This document shows positions 40,014 to 47,956 of a stretch of 64,000 nucleotides of DNA, piece by piece. The notes under the pieces are model-generated. The model had not been told where the DNA came from. It worked only from the letters and a program-made list of their open reading frames with translations, and ran no database searches. Source of the stretch: Rhodothermales bacterium (GTDB lineage Bacteria > Bacteroidota > Rhodothermia > Rhodothermales > JANQRZ01); assembly GCA_039944855.1 (NCBI GenBank), contig JBDUXZ010000024.1, positions 62,001-126,000 on the forward strand, written 5' to 3'. Positions within the stretch are counted from its first letter, which is position 1; every line of letters begins with the position of its first letter. Position numbers and translations under genes: made by a program.

Positions 40014-40154
40014 GAAGAGCGGAAGAGTCGAAGAGCGGAAGAGTCGAAGAGCGGAAGAGTCGAAGAGCGGAAGAGTGGAAGAGAGGAAGAGTGGAAGAGA
40101 GGAAGAGTGGAAGAGAGGAAGGGTGGAAGAGAGGAAGGGTGGAAGAGACGGCGC
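40014..40154. repeat. GGAAGAGT/CGAAGAGC octamer tandem array
   Basis: About 17 octamers in plus orientation. A first block alternates GAAGAGCG-GAAGAGTC, changing at about 40075 to GAAGAGAG-GAAGAGTG and then to GAAGAGAG-GAAGGGTG. The graded drift suggests local duplication. It lies 65 nt upstream of the flippase-like gene start, so its transcript would be CU-rich. Confidence 0.92.
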
Positions 40155-40167
40155 GTTCCGTGTCGCT

Positions 40168-40230
40168 GTCCTCGATTCGTCGCCGTCCCCGATTCGTCGC
40201 CGTCCCCGATTCGTCGTCTCCCCGATCGTC
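40168..40230. repeat. CGATTCGTCGCCGTCCCC 18-bp tandem repeat
   Basis: About three and a half copies of an 18-bp unit directly following the octamer array. With it, the whole 296-nt space between the flippase-like and barrel genes is nearly all repeat. Confidence 0.85.
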
Positions 40231-40245
40231 GCCCCCTCTCAGCCG

Positions 40246-41448
40246 TCAGCGCACGACTGGGTAGAGATCGCGGATCTCGTAGACCAGCCGCACCGTGCCC
40301 AGCCGGAACCCCTCGGGCGAGAGCCCCACCTGCCCGCTGATCACGACGCGCTCGCGTTCGAGGTTCACGAACTGCAGGCCCAGCGATAGCGCGGGGCGGA
40401 GCCGCGTCCGCGTACCCTCATCCGAGAAGTCCGTCCCGAAGGCGATGCCGGGGGCGAACTGCTCGAACACGTCGTCGTAGGCGTTCGCCGCGCTGACGGC
40501 GACGTTCGCGTCGAAGGCGAACCAGTCGAGGAGCGTGAGGAGGGGAAAGTGGTAGCCAGCGGTGAAGACGAGGAGATCGTGCCCGTGGAAGCGCGTCGAG
40601 GTGTAGGCGTCGAGGAGGTCGTCGTCGAGCACGGGGAGGGCGTAGAACGGGAGTACGTCGTCGCCGATGGGCCGCGTGAGGGCGAGGATGGCGCGGCCGA
40701 AGAGGACGTGGCGCTCGGCCGGGAGCGGGACGAAGCCGTAGGCGCTCGCCGTCCCGGCGTAGTAGCGGAAGGCGTCGTCGCCGAGCCCGTCGTAGCGCCG
40801 CCCCGTCAGCAGGAAGAGCGCGCCCCGCGAGCTGTACCGCGGCTTGTCGCGCGTGTCGACGGCGACTTCGAGCCCGTACGTGACCCCCGTTGTCGGCGTG
40901 TTGACGGACTCGAAGAGCGTCCGTTGCGAAGCGGCGTCGAGGCGGAGGAAGGCGTCGGGATCGCGGTCGCGGAACGAGTGGACGTTCGTGTGGAGGAGGC
41001 GGACGACGGGCTGGAGCAGGAGCGGCCCCGTCCCGAGCGGGTACCACCCCACGCGGAGTTCGGCCTCGACGCGTTCGAGGTCTACGAACACGTTGTCGTC
41101 GGCGCTCGACTGCGGGCCGAGGCCGTAGAACCGGTAGACCTGATCCGTCACGTACTGTCCCGCTACGCCGGTATAGAGCGGCGCTTCGAACGGGTCGCTC
41201 GTGAAGAACGCCGCGCGGTAGCGCCCGAACCGCTGCATCGCCTGCGCCGTGACGAACAGCTCCGTCCCCGGCGCGAACACGTTTTTGAGCGCGACGCCTC
41301 CGCCGACGCCGAACCCTTTCGTCGAGGAGTAGAACGCGTTGGGGATGATGCGGAAGCCGACTTCGATGCCGTCGTCGGTGGTGTCGGCGGGGACGAGGGA
41401 GGGCGGAGCGAGGGGGAGGAGGAGCGCCAGCAGGAGGCAGAGCAGCAT
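40246..41448 (-). CDS. BamA/TamA-like outer-membrane barrel protein
   Basis: A 400-residue protein with signal peptide (LLCLLLALLLPLAPPSLVPA) followed by a beta-barrel. STKGFGVGGGVALKNVFAPG begins the barrel, and GLEVAVDTRDKPRYSSRGALFLLTGRRY resembles the surface-antigen (Omp85) signature DTRDxxxxPxxG. HDLLVFTAGYHFPLL and the Asp/Arg-rich loops fit external loops. No POTRA repeats are present, so it is a barrel-only relative, not the essential BamA. The ATG at 41448 is chosen to place the signal peptide at the terminus. Confidence 0.8.
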   Translation of the reverse strand: MLLCLLLALLLPLAPPSLVPADTTDDGIEVGFRIIPNAFYSSTKGFGVGGGVALKNVFAPGTELFVTAQAMQRFGRYRAAFFTSDPFEAPLYTGVAGQYVTDQVYRFYGLGPQSSADDNVFVDLERVEAELRVGWYPLGTGPLLLQPVVRLLHTNVHSFRDRDPDAFLRLDAASQRTLFESVNTPTTGVTYGLEVAVDTRDKPRYSSRGALFLLTGRRYDGLGDDAFRYYAGTASAYGFVPLPAERHVLFGRAILALTRPIGDDVLPFYALPVLDDDLLDAYTSTRFHGHDLLVFTAGYHFPLLTLLDWFAFDANVAVSAANAYDDVFEQFAPGIAFGTDFSDEGTRTRLRPALSLGLQFVNLERERVVISGQVGLSPEGFRLGTVRLVYEIRDLYPVVR

Positions 41449-41789
41449 GGAGGGGCAGTGCGCGTCCGGGAGAAGACTGTTGGAGAGCGTCGGCCGCCCT
41501 ATTGCAAAGCTCAAAGAAGTGTCATCCTGAGCGAACGCGAAGAACCCGAAGGCTCGGCGAAGCCCATCTCGCCGCCACTCTCGCGCGCTGTCGTGGTCGG
41601 TAGCGACGGTTCAGACCTCGCGTTCGAGATCCTTCACTGTGTTCAGGATGACTAAGGTGCTAGGCTTTGCAAGAGAGCGAGCATCGGTCAAATATAGGCG
41701 GTGCCAACTGCCCGGCGTCCGTCTATTCGCGCCGGCTCGTTCGCTCGACGCCCTATCTTGCGGCTCGCCCTCTCCCCATCGCCACGCCC
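41449..41789. other. Intergenic region dominated by a hairpin repeat
   Basis: 341 nt with no gene. It contains the repeat at 41502-41672. The rest is the purD leader, without a recognisable promoter motif. Confidence 0.5.
41502..41672. repeat. GTCATCC...GGATGAC element with outer TTGCAAAGC arms
   Basis: Inner ends GTCATCCTGAGCGAACGCGA (41521) and AGATCCTTCACTGTGTTCAG then GATGAC (to 41652). Outer inverted pair TTGCAAAGC (41502-41510) with GCTTTGCAA (41664-41672). It follows the same nested plan as 26529-26654, in the space upstream of purD. Confidence 0.8.
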
Positions 41790-43091
41790 ATGCACGTCCT
41801 GATCATCGGCGGCGGCGGGCGCGAGCACGCGCTGTGCTACGCCCTCGCCCGCAGCCCCCGCCGCCCCACGCTCACCTGCGCCCCCGGCAACGCGGGCACT
41901 GCCGCGCTCGCCACGAACGTCGCGCTCGACGCGAGCGACGTGGACGGCCTCCTCGCCTTCGCACAAGAGCATGCCGTCGACCTCACGATCGTCGGGCCGG
42001 AGGCGCCGCTCGTGGCCGGGCTCGTGGACCGGTTCGAGGCCGCCGGCCTCGCCGTCGTGGGCCCGACGGCGGCGGCGGCGCAGCTCGAAGGGAGCAAGCA
42101 GTTCGCCAAAGCCTTCATGGAGCGCCACGGCATCCCGACCGCCGCGTCGCGCTCGTTCACGGCGAACGACTACGACGCGGCCGTCGCCTACGTCGAGGCC
42201 GGTTCGTTCCCCGTCGTGCTGAAGGCGGATGGGCTCGCGGCGGGCAAAGGCGTCCACATCTGCGAGAGCGCCGACGCGGCCCGCGCGTCGCTCCGCGAGA
42301 TGCTGCTCGACGAGGCTTACGGCGAGGCCGGCGCGACGGTCGTCGTCGAAGAGTTCATGCGCGGCGAGGAGGCCAGCGTCTTCGTGCTCACCGACGGGGC
42401 CGACTACGTCCTCCTCCCGCCCGCGCAGGACCACAAACGCATCGGCGAGGGCGACACGGGGCCGAACACGGGCGGGATGGGGGCCTACGCGCCCGCGCCC
42501 GTCGTGACGCCGTCGGTGCTCCGCGCCGTCGAAAAACAGGTCGTGCGACCCGTGCTCGAAGGCATGGCCGAGGAGGGGACGCCGTACCGTGGCGTGCTCT
42601 ACGTCGGGCTGATGATGACGGACGAGGGGCCGAAGGTCGTCGAGTTCAACTGCCGCTTCGGCGATCCCGAGGCCCAGGTCATCCTCCCGCTCGTCGCCTC
42701 CGACGTGGTCGACCTCTTCGAAGCGCTCGGCGCGCATCGTCTCGGCGAGGTCGACGTGACCGTAGCCGAGGAGACGGCGGCGTGCGTCGTCCTCGCCTCG
42801 GCGGGCTACCCGGGCGCGTATCCGAAAGGCCACGCGATCTCCGGCTTCGACGCCGTGCCGAAGGACACCGTCGTGTTCCACGCGGGCACGGCCGAGCGCG
42901 ACGGCGAGATCGTGACGGCCGGGGGCCGCGTGCTCGGCGTGACCGGCTTCGGGCCGGATCTGCAGCACGCGCTCGACGCGGCCTACGCCGGGGTCGACGC
43001 GCTCCACTTCGAGGGCGTGCAGTTCCGCCGCGACATCGGGCAGAAGGGGCTTGGCCGCGCCGCCGAGGCGAAGCAGGCCGTCGCGGAATGA
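41790..43091 (+). CDS. purD: Phosphoribosylamine--glycine ligase
   Basis: A 433-residue GAR synthetase, the second step of purine synthesis, joining glycine to phosphoribosylamine with ATP. The N-terminal block MHVLIIGGGGREHALCYALA and PGNAGTAALA, then VGPEAPLVAGLVD, are diagnostic. The ATP-grasp domain has KAFMERHGIPTA, VVLKADGLAAGKGV, EEFMRGEEASVFVL, PAQDHKRIGEGDTGPNTGGMGAYAP, and the metal-binding VVEFNCRFGDPEAQVILP. Length is normal. The next gene overlaps its stop by 4 nt, giving a purD-lipoprotein-csaA operon. No other pur gene is present in the window. Confidence 0.98.
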   Translation: MHVLIIGGGGREHALCYALARSPRRPTLTCAPGNAGTAALATNVALDASDVDGLLAFAQEHAVDLTIVGPEAPLVAGLVDRFEAAGLAVVGPTAAAAQLEGSKQFAKAFMERHGIPTAASRSFTANDYDAAVAYVEAGSFPVVLKADGLAAGKGVHICESADAARASLREMLLDEAYGEAGATVVVEEFMRGEEASVFVLTDGADYVLLPPAQDHKRIGEGDTGPNTGGMGAYAPAPVVTPSVLRAVEKQVVRPVLEGMAEEGTPYRGVLYVGLMMTDEGPKVVEFNCRFGDPEAQVILPLVASDVVDLFEALGAHRLGEVDVTVAEETAACVVLASAGYPGAYPKGHAISGFDAVPKDTVVFHAGTAERDGEIVTAGGRVLGVTGFGPDLQHALDAAYAGVDALHFEGVQFRRDIGQKGLGRAAEAKQAVAE

Positions 43092-44023
43092 GGCGGCTCA
43101 CGCTCGCGCTGTTGTGCGCCGTGCTGCTCGCGGCGTGCGCGCCCCGGCCGGTCGAGGCGCCGCGCGACGAGGCGCCGGCCGACACGCTCGCGGCGCAGCC
43201 GTTCGGGCCCATCTTCGAGGATGCCCGCGCGCTCGGCTCGGACCCGGCGGGGCGGCTCTACGTCGTGGACGCGGGCGCGGCGACGGTCGTCACGCTCACG
43301 GCCAAGGGCCTGCCGCTCGGCCTGCTCGGCGGGCCGGGCACCGGCGATTACGCCCTCCTCGATCCCTCCGACCTCGACCCGACGAACGGTCTCCGGCTCG
43401 ACATCGCGGACACGGGCAACGCCCGCATCCAACGGTTCTCCAGCGATGGCCGCCTCCTCGCCAGCCTCCCCGTCCCCTCCGACCTCCGCGACGGCGACGC
43501 CCGCCAGCGCGCCTTCCGAGACACGCCGGCGGCGGATCGGGGCGCCGGGCAGGGGCGACCGATCGCCGTCGCCACCGCCGTTTCGGGCGAGGTCTACGCC
43601 GTCGAAGAGGTGCAGGGCCTTGTCGTCCGCTGGGACGACCAGCGGCGCTTCGACCGCGTCGTGGGCGGGCTCGATGCGGGGGAAGGCGCGCTGAGCCAGC
43701 CCGTCGACCTCGCGCTCGGCCCCGACGGCCGCCTCTTCGTCGCCGACCGAGGCCACGCCGCCGTGCTCGTCTACGACCGCTTCGGCCTCTACCTCCGCCG
43801 CATCGCCGACGGCACGGCCCGCGACCTCCGCGCCGTCGCCGTCGTCGGCGACCGGCTCGTGCTCGTGCTGCCGCGCCGCCTGCTCGTCTACGGCCTCGAC
43901 GGGCGGCTGCTCGACACGCTTGCAGTTGTGCTCTCCGAGCCGCTCGTAGACGTGACCGGGAGCGAGGGCCGGCTCATCCTGCTCACCGCGACGCGGCTCT
44001 ACGACGCCGGAATGCTGCCATGA
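43088..44023 (+). CDS. NHL-repeat-like lipoprotein
   Basis: A 311-residue lipoprotein; LLCAVLLAAC gives lipidated C17. The mature protein is a beta-propeller of NHL/YncE-type blades: DPAGRLYVVDAGAATVVTLT, LDIADTGNARIQRFSSDGRLLASL, VSGEVYAVEEVQGLVVRWD, LGPDGRLFVADRGHAAVLVYDRFGLYL. It probably binds ligand or protein at the outer membrane. The gene starts at the ATGA overlap with purD and ends at an ATGA overlap with csaA, so it is translationally coupled to two unrelated housekeeping genes. Confidence 0.82.
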   Translation: MRRLTLALLCAVLLAACAPRPVEAPRDEAPADTLAAQPFGPIFEDARALGSDPAGRLYVVDAGAATVVTLTAKGLPLGLLGGPGTGDYALLDPSDLDPTNGLRLDIADTGNARIQRFSSDGRLLASLPVPSDLRDGDARQRAFRDTPAADRGAGQGRPIAVATAVSGEVYAVEEVQGLVVRWDDQRRFDRVVGGLDAGEGALSQPVDLALGPDGRLFVADRGHAAVLVYDRFGLYLRRIADGTARDLRAVAVVGDRLVLVLPRRLLVYGLDGRLLDTLAVVLSEPLVDVTGSEGRLILLTATRLYDAGMLP

Positions 44024-44367
44024 CCGATTCGCCCGCCGAGATCACGTTCGACGACTTTCTCCGCGTGGAGCTTCACGTCGGGACGGTGCGGAGCGCGGCG
44101 CTGAACCCGAAGGCGCGCGTGCCGGCGTACGTGTTAGAGATCGACTTCGGCCCGCTCGGGACGCGGACGAGTTCGGCGCAGCTTACGGAGCGGTACGCGG
44201 CGGACGACCTCGTCGGGCGGCAGGTCATCGCCGTGCTCAACTTCCCGCCGAAGCGGGTGGCGGGCGTGAAGTCCGAGGTGCTCGTGCTCGGCGCCGTGGG
44301 CGATGCGGCGGGCACGACGCTGCTCACCCTCACGCATCCCGTCGCCGACGGCACACGCGTGGCGTGA
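44020..44367 (+). CDS. csaA: CsaA-type tRNA-binding protein
   Basis: A 115-residue single EMAP/Trbp111-like OB-fold, nearly all of the CsaA family. The sequence ITFDDFLRVELHVGTVRSAALNPKARVPAYVLEIDFGPLGTRTSSAQLTERYAADDLVGRQVIAVLNFPPKRVAGVKSEVLVLG closely follows Bacillus CsaA. The family binds tRNA as a dimer and has been proposed as a secretion-related chaperone. The ATG overlaps the lipoprotein stop by 4 nt. An inverted repeat follows the stop (44370-44428). Confidence 0.93.
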   Translation: MTDSPAEITFDDFLRVELHVGTVRSAALNPKARVPAYVLEIDFGPLGTRTSSAQLTERYAADDLVGRQVIAVLNFPPKRVAGVKSEVLVLGAVGDAAGTTLLTLTHPVADGTRVA

Positions 44368-44369
44368 CG

Positions 44370-44428
44370 GGCGGCGCATCTTGACTTGGTACGGTCAGGA
44401 GGTTTAATTGGGAGAGCCGTGCGCCGCC
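44370..44428. repeat. GGCGGCGCA inverted repeat flanking a promoter
   Basis: GGCGGCGCA (44370-44378) and TGCGCCGCC (44420-44428) enclose the promoter at 44381-44409. They could be an operator pair or a hairpin at the end of csaA. Confidence 0.5.
44381..44409 (+). promoter_or_regulatory. Sigma-70-like promoter of the first PA-domain gene
   Basis: TTGACT (44381-44386), a 17-nt spacer, TTAATT (44404-44409), 53 nt before the ATG at 44463. This is the best match to the standard -35/-10 pair seen in the window. Confidence 0.6.
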
Positions 44429-44462
44429 GTGCGCGGTGTCCTCTCCTCGTCCGGTATGTGCC

Positions 44463-46043
44463 ATGCGCACGATTCGAATCTCTGCCCTCCTCTTCGCGCT
44501 CGCTCCGGCACTCGCCCTCGCGCAAGGCCCAGACAGCATCCGCGTCGAGCACAACGGGGTTCAATATCCTGGCTACGGGGCCACGTTCGGTGCCCGATTC
44601 CCTCAGCCAGGCACTACCATTGGCCCCGATACCCTCGTGCACGTCGCCGGGAGTGGCGAGACGGCGCCGGCCGGTCAGGGCTGCGATCCGCTCGTCAACG
44701 CGGACGAGGTGGAAGGGAACATCGCCATGGTCGAGCGCGGCACGTGCACCTTCGTGCTGAAAGTCCAGAACGCGGTAGCGGCTGGAGCCGCGGCTGTCAT
44801 CGTCTATAATGACGTGGATGACAAACCCGGTATCGTCGTGATGGGTGGGGAGTGCGAGCCCGATGTGTGCTCGGTCCCTGCTGTATTTATCTCCTACCGA
44901 AGTGGGCTTAACATCCTCGCCGAATTAGAGTCTCCCAAGATCGTCACGCTTATTCCGATCCGGGTCACGGAGCCCCCGCCGCCCCCCTCCGTCGGCACCC
45001 ACAACACGGGCGTCGTACAGTTCGACGTGACCGACTATGGGTTTCTCGGTACCGATGCCCAGTTCGACGGGACGGGCTTCGTCTTCAACGGCGAGCAGGG
45101 GCTGTTCGTCAGCAGCGTGCTCGTCGGCATCGACGGGGAGGTGGTGTCGAACCCCTACCGCGGCGGGTCCGAGTGGACGGCGGTATCGGAGGTCACGCCG
45201 ATCGCGCCTCCGTTCCCAGCTCCGTTCGACCATTTCGACCAGGGCTTCGTGACGGCGTTCGAGAACGCAGACCTCGGCATTCGCGTGATGGAGCGCTCGT
45301 ACTCGCGGGAGAACGATCCCTACGTGATCGTCAAACTTGAGGTGGAAAACATCTCGGGCAGCGACATCTCGGACGCCTACCTCGGTCTCTTCGCGGATTT
45401 CGATGCGGGGACGACGTGGGACGACGACGCGGCGGGGTTCGAGCAGAATCTCAACCTCGTGTATGTCTTCGACCCAGTTGAGGCTGCGCCCTTCTTCGGC
45501 CTAGTGGCCATCACAGCGCCGGACCTCTCCGGGTACAGTACCGTCGCCGCAACGGCCGACGACGCCCAACTCTGGGAAGCGCTCACGTCAGAAGTAGAGA
45601 TCAGCCCCGACCCTGCCCAGCGCGCGGTCGTGATCGGCACCGGGCCCTACGCGATCGCGGCGGGGACGAACGCTGTGGCACTCTTCGCCTTCGTCGGCGG
45701 TACGGACATCGAGGATCTCCTCGTCACCGCACAGGGCTTCTTTGTCATTATCGATTCTGCGGAGGCGACGACGCCGGAGGGCACGTTCGTCCTCGGGTCT
45801 GCCTACCCGAACCCGTTCGCGCAGGGCACAACGATCCCGTTCGACCTCCCGACGGCGCAACGCGTACGCCTCGCCGTCTACGACGTGCTCGGGCGCGAGG
45901 TGGCCGTCCTCGTCGACGGGCCGCGCCCGGCCGGGGAGCAGGCGGTGGCGTTCGACGCGGCGGCGCTGCCGAGCGGGGTGTACCTCGTACGGCTCGAAGC
46001 AGGGGCGATGCGGCTCACCCAGGCACTCACCGTCGTCCGCTAG
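44463..46043 (+). CDS. Secreted PA-domain protein with type IX sorting domain, copy 1
   Basis: A 526-residue secreted protein: signal peptide to about residue 22 (ALLFALAPALALAQG), then a protease-associated (PA) domain at about residues 60-165 (CDPLVNADEVEGNIAMVERGTCTFVLKVQNAVAAGAAAVIVYND). A beta-rich region of about 240 residues follows (FVFNGEQGLFVSSVLVG, RSYSRENDPYVIVKLEVENISG, DAYLGLFADFD). The last about 80 residues are a T9SS sorting domain (GSAYPNPFAQGTTIPFDLP, YDVLGREVAVLVDG, PSGVYLVRLEAG). No peptidase catalytic triad is evident, so the PA domain may serve binding. Tandem with a near copy. Confidence 0.85.
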   Translation: MRTIRISALLFALAPALALAQGPDSIRVEHNGVQYPGYGATFGARFPQPGTTIGPDTLVHVAGSGETAPAGQGCDPLVNADEVEGNIAMVERGTCTFVLKVQNAVAAGAAAVIVYNDVDDKPGIVVMGGECEPDVCSVPAVFISYRSGLNILAELESPKIVTLIPIRVTEPPPPPSVGTHNTGVVQFDVTDYGFLGTDAQFDGTGFVFNGEQGLFVSSVLVGIDGEVVSNPYRGGSEWTAVSEVTPIAPPFPAPFDHFDQGFVTAFENADLGIRVMERSYSRENDPYVIVKLEVENISGSDISDAYLGLFADFDAGTTWDDDAAGFEQNLNLVYVFDPVEAAPFFGLVAITAPDLSGYSTVAATADDAQLWEALTSEVEISPDPAQRAVVIGTGPYAIAAGTNAVALFAFVGGTDIEDLLVTAQGFFVIIDSAEATTPEGTFVLGSAYPNPFAQGTTIPFDLPTAQRVRLAVYDVLGREVAVLVDGPRPAGEQAVAFDAAALPSGVYLVRLEAGAMRLTQALTVVR

Positions 46044-46081
46044 GGTGCTCGCCCACCGCACGCTCACAGGGAGATGAATCG

Positions 46082-47683
46082 ATGACAACCGTCCGCTACG
46101 CGCTGCTCGTCTTTTCCACCCTCGCGCCGGCGCTAGCCCTCGCGCAAGGGGCGGATACCGTCAACGTCGAAGTCGCCGGCGCGACGTATGGTGCTTGGGG
46201 AGCCAACTTCGGTCCCCGGTTCCCGAGCGGCCTGGTCATTGGACCCGACACGCTCGTCCATGTCGCGGGAACGGGCGAGACTGCTCCGGCCGAGCAGGGC
46301 TGCGATCCGCTCACCAACGCGGACGACGTCGCCGGCAACGTCGCGATGGTTCTGCGGGGCACGTGCACCTTCGTGGTGAAGGTGCAGAACGCCGCCGCGG
46401 CGGGGGCCGTGGCCGTCGTGGTCTACAACGACGACCGCAATGGGAACGAAGACGAGTCCCTCGTCCAGATGGGCGGTGACTGCGACGAAGAAGAGGGGTG
46501 CACGATCCGGGCGGTCTTTATCTCGCGAGCCAGCGGGCTCGCCATCCTCACCGAATTGGATTTCCCCAAGATCGTCACCCTCTACTCCGCGCGCCTCTGC
46601 GAACCCACGGGCAATGCGCTCTCCACGGGTCCCGTTACGACATTCCTCTACAGCAATGGATTCGTGGGTGCCGCGCCGAACGTGTTCTGCAACTCAGGCT
46701 TTAGGTTTCATGGAGCCGAGGGAGGAGAGAATGGTTTAGCCGTCGCTTCGGTGCTCGTCGGTCAGGCTAGCGAGACTGACACGACCGTGACGGGGAGTCC
46801 TTACGTGAGCGAGTCGGAGTACGAGTGGGGGTCTCTGGATTTCGTAGCTCCCCCATTTGCTCCTCCTTTTGAGAATTTTGACCGCGCATTGACGGCGTCG
46901 TACGCTTCGGCTCAAGGGGTAGTGGCGAGCGCATACACCAGGGAAGGAGACGCTTTCATCGTCCTCGACCTCGGCGTGACGAACACGACAGATGGCGACC
47001 TTGCTGGTATCTACGTCGGCCTCTTTGCCGACTGGGAGGTGGGCGATGCCGGGCAGAACCTCGGCGGGTTCGACGCGAGCACGAACCTCCTCTACGTCTA
47101 CGATGACAGCGGCACGTCGGAGAATTACTTCGGCGTGGCGGCCCTCGACGTCGATGGGGTGTCGGGGTGGACGCTGGCGACGGACGAGGACGCCACCGAT
47201 CCCAGCCTCTTCGCGGGGCTCACGATGCAGGGCGAGGCGCTGAGTGAGCCGCAGGACGCGCGCACGGTCGTCGGCGTCGGGCCGTTCGACCTCGCGCCGG
47301 GGGACGCCGTCAACGCCCGGTTCGCCATGCTCGCGGGAACGGGCCTCAGCGACATCGTCGCGAGCGCGGCGGCGGCGCAGGCGGCGGTGACGGTGGCGGC
47401 GGAGGACGGCGTGCCGGAAGAGGCCTTCGCTCTCGACGCAGCCTACCCGAACCCGTCTGCGGATCGCACGACGATCCCGTTCACGCTGCCGACGGCGCAG
47501 CGCGTCCGGCTCGCCGTCTACGACGTGCTCGGGCGCGAGGTGGCCGTGCTCGTGGACGGGGCGCGCCCGGCCGGGGAGCAGGCGGTAACGTTCGATGCAT
47601 CGGCACTGCTGAGCGGTGTCTACGTCGCGCGGTTGGAAGCGGGGACGGTGCAACTCACGCAGCGGGTGACGGTCGTGCGGTGA
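46082..47683 (+). CDS. Secreted PA-domain protein with type IX sorting domain, copy 2
   Basis: A 533-residue paralogue of the preceding gene, 38 nt downstream. Signal peptide to about residue 22 (PALALAQGADTV), PA domain (CDPLTNADDVAGNVAMVLRGTCTFVVKVQNAAAAGAVAVVVYNDD), the beta-rich middle (FRFHGAEGGENGLAVASVLVG, SAYTREGDAFIVLDLGVTN, GIYVGLFADWE), and the sorting domain (DAAYPNPSADRTTIPFTLP, YDVLGREVAVLVDGARPAGEQAV). The two C-terminal domains are far more alike than the middles, consistent with recent exchange or strong selection on the sorting signal. Likely cotranscribed with copy 1. Confidence 0.85.
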   Translation: MTTVRYALLVFSTLAPALALAQGADTVNVEVAGATYGAWGANFGPRFPSGLVIGPDTLVHVAGTGETAPAEQGCDPLTNADDVAGNVAMVLRGTCTFVVKVQNAAAAGAVAVVVYNDDRNGNEDESLVQMGGDCDEEEGCTIRAVFISRASGLAILTELDFPKIVTLYSARLCEPTGNALSTGPVTTFLYSNGFVGAAPNVFCNSGFRFHGAEGGENGLAVASVLVGQASETDTTVTGSPYVSESEYEWGSLDFVAPPFAPPFENFDRALTASYASAQGVVASAYTREGDAFIVLDLGVTNTTDGDLAGIYVGLFADWEVGDAGQNLGGFDASTNLLYVYDDSGTSENYFGVAALDVDGVSGWTLATDEDATDPSLFAGLTMQGEALSEPQDARTVVGVGPFDLAPGDAVNARFAMLAGTGLSDIVASAAAAQAAVTVAAEDGVPEEAFALDAAYPNPSADRTTIPFTLPTAQRVRLAVYDVLGREVAVLVDGARPAGEQAVTFDASALLSGVYVARLEAGTVQLTQRVTVVR

Positions 47684-47780
47684 TGGACCCCCCGTCCCGT
47701 TCGCATCGTGCTTCGCACTCAGCGCTCACGGGACTGCCCCCCTTCAAGGGTACAGCCGCGCGTTGCCGGGAGTGAACGGA

Positions 47781-47792
47781 GGGACGCGTCCC
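47781..47792. repeat. GGGACGCGTCCC palindrome
   Basis: A perfect 12-bp palindrome in the 273-nt space between the PA-domain and barrel genes. It may be a regulatory site; nothing else was recognised there. Confidence 0.35.
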
Positions 47793-47956
47793 GGAATGAG
47801 CGACCGCGAGCGCGGCGGGGGGGCGCGCACCGCCTTGCCGCGCCGCGCCGCAGAGGCTAGCTTAGCGGCCCCGCCCACGCCACGAGGAATCGCCCCGGTC
47901 GTTCGTTACTCCCCGCTCCCGCTGTCCGCGCCCGGCCCCGCCGCCGCGAACGACCG

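Noticed and set aside
40014-40230. CRISPR array
   Set aside because: Units are contiguous 8- and 18-bp tandem copies without unique spacers; no cas genes are present.
40012-40389. Charged proteins (EERKSGRVEERK-type) read from the octamer array
   Set aside because: They arise by translating a tandem repeat; no start signal, and frames differ only by repeat phase.
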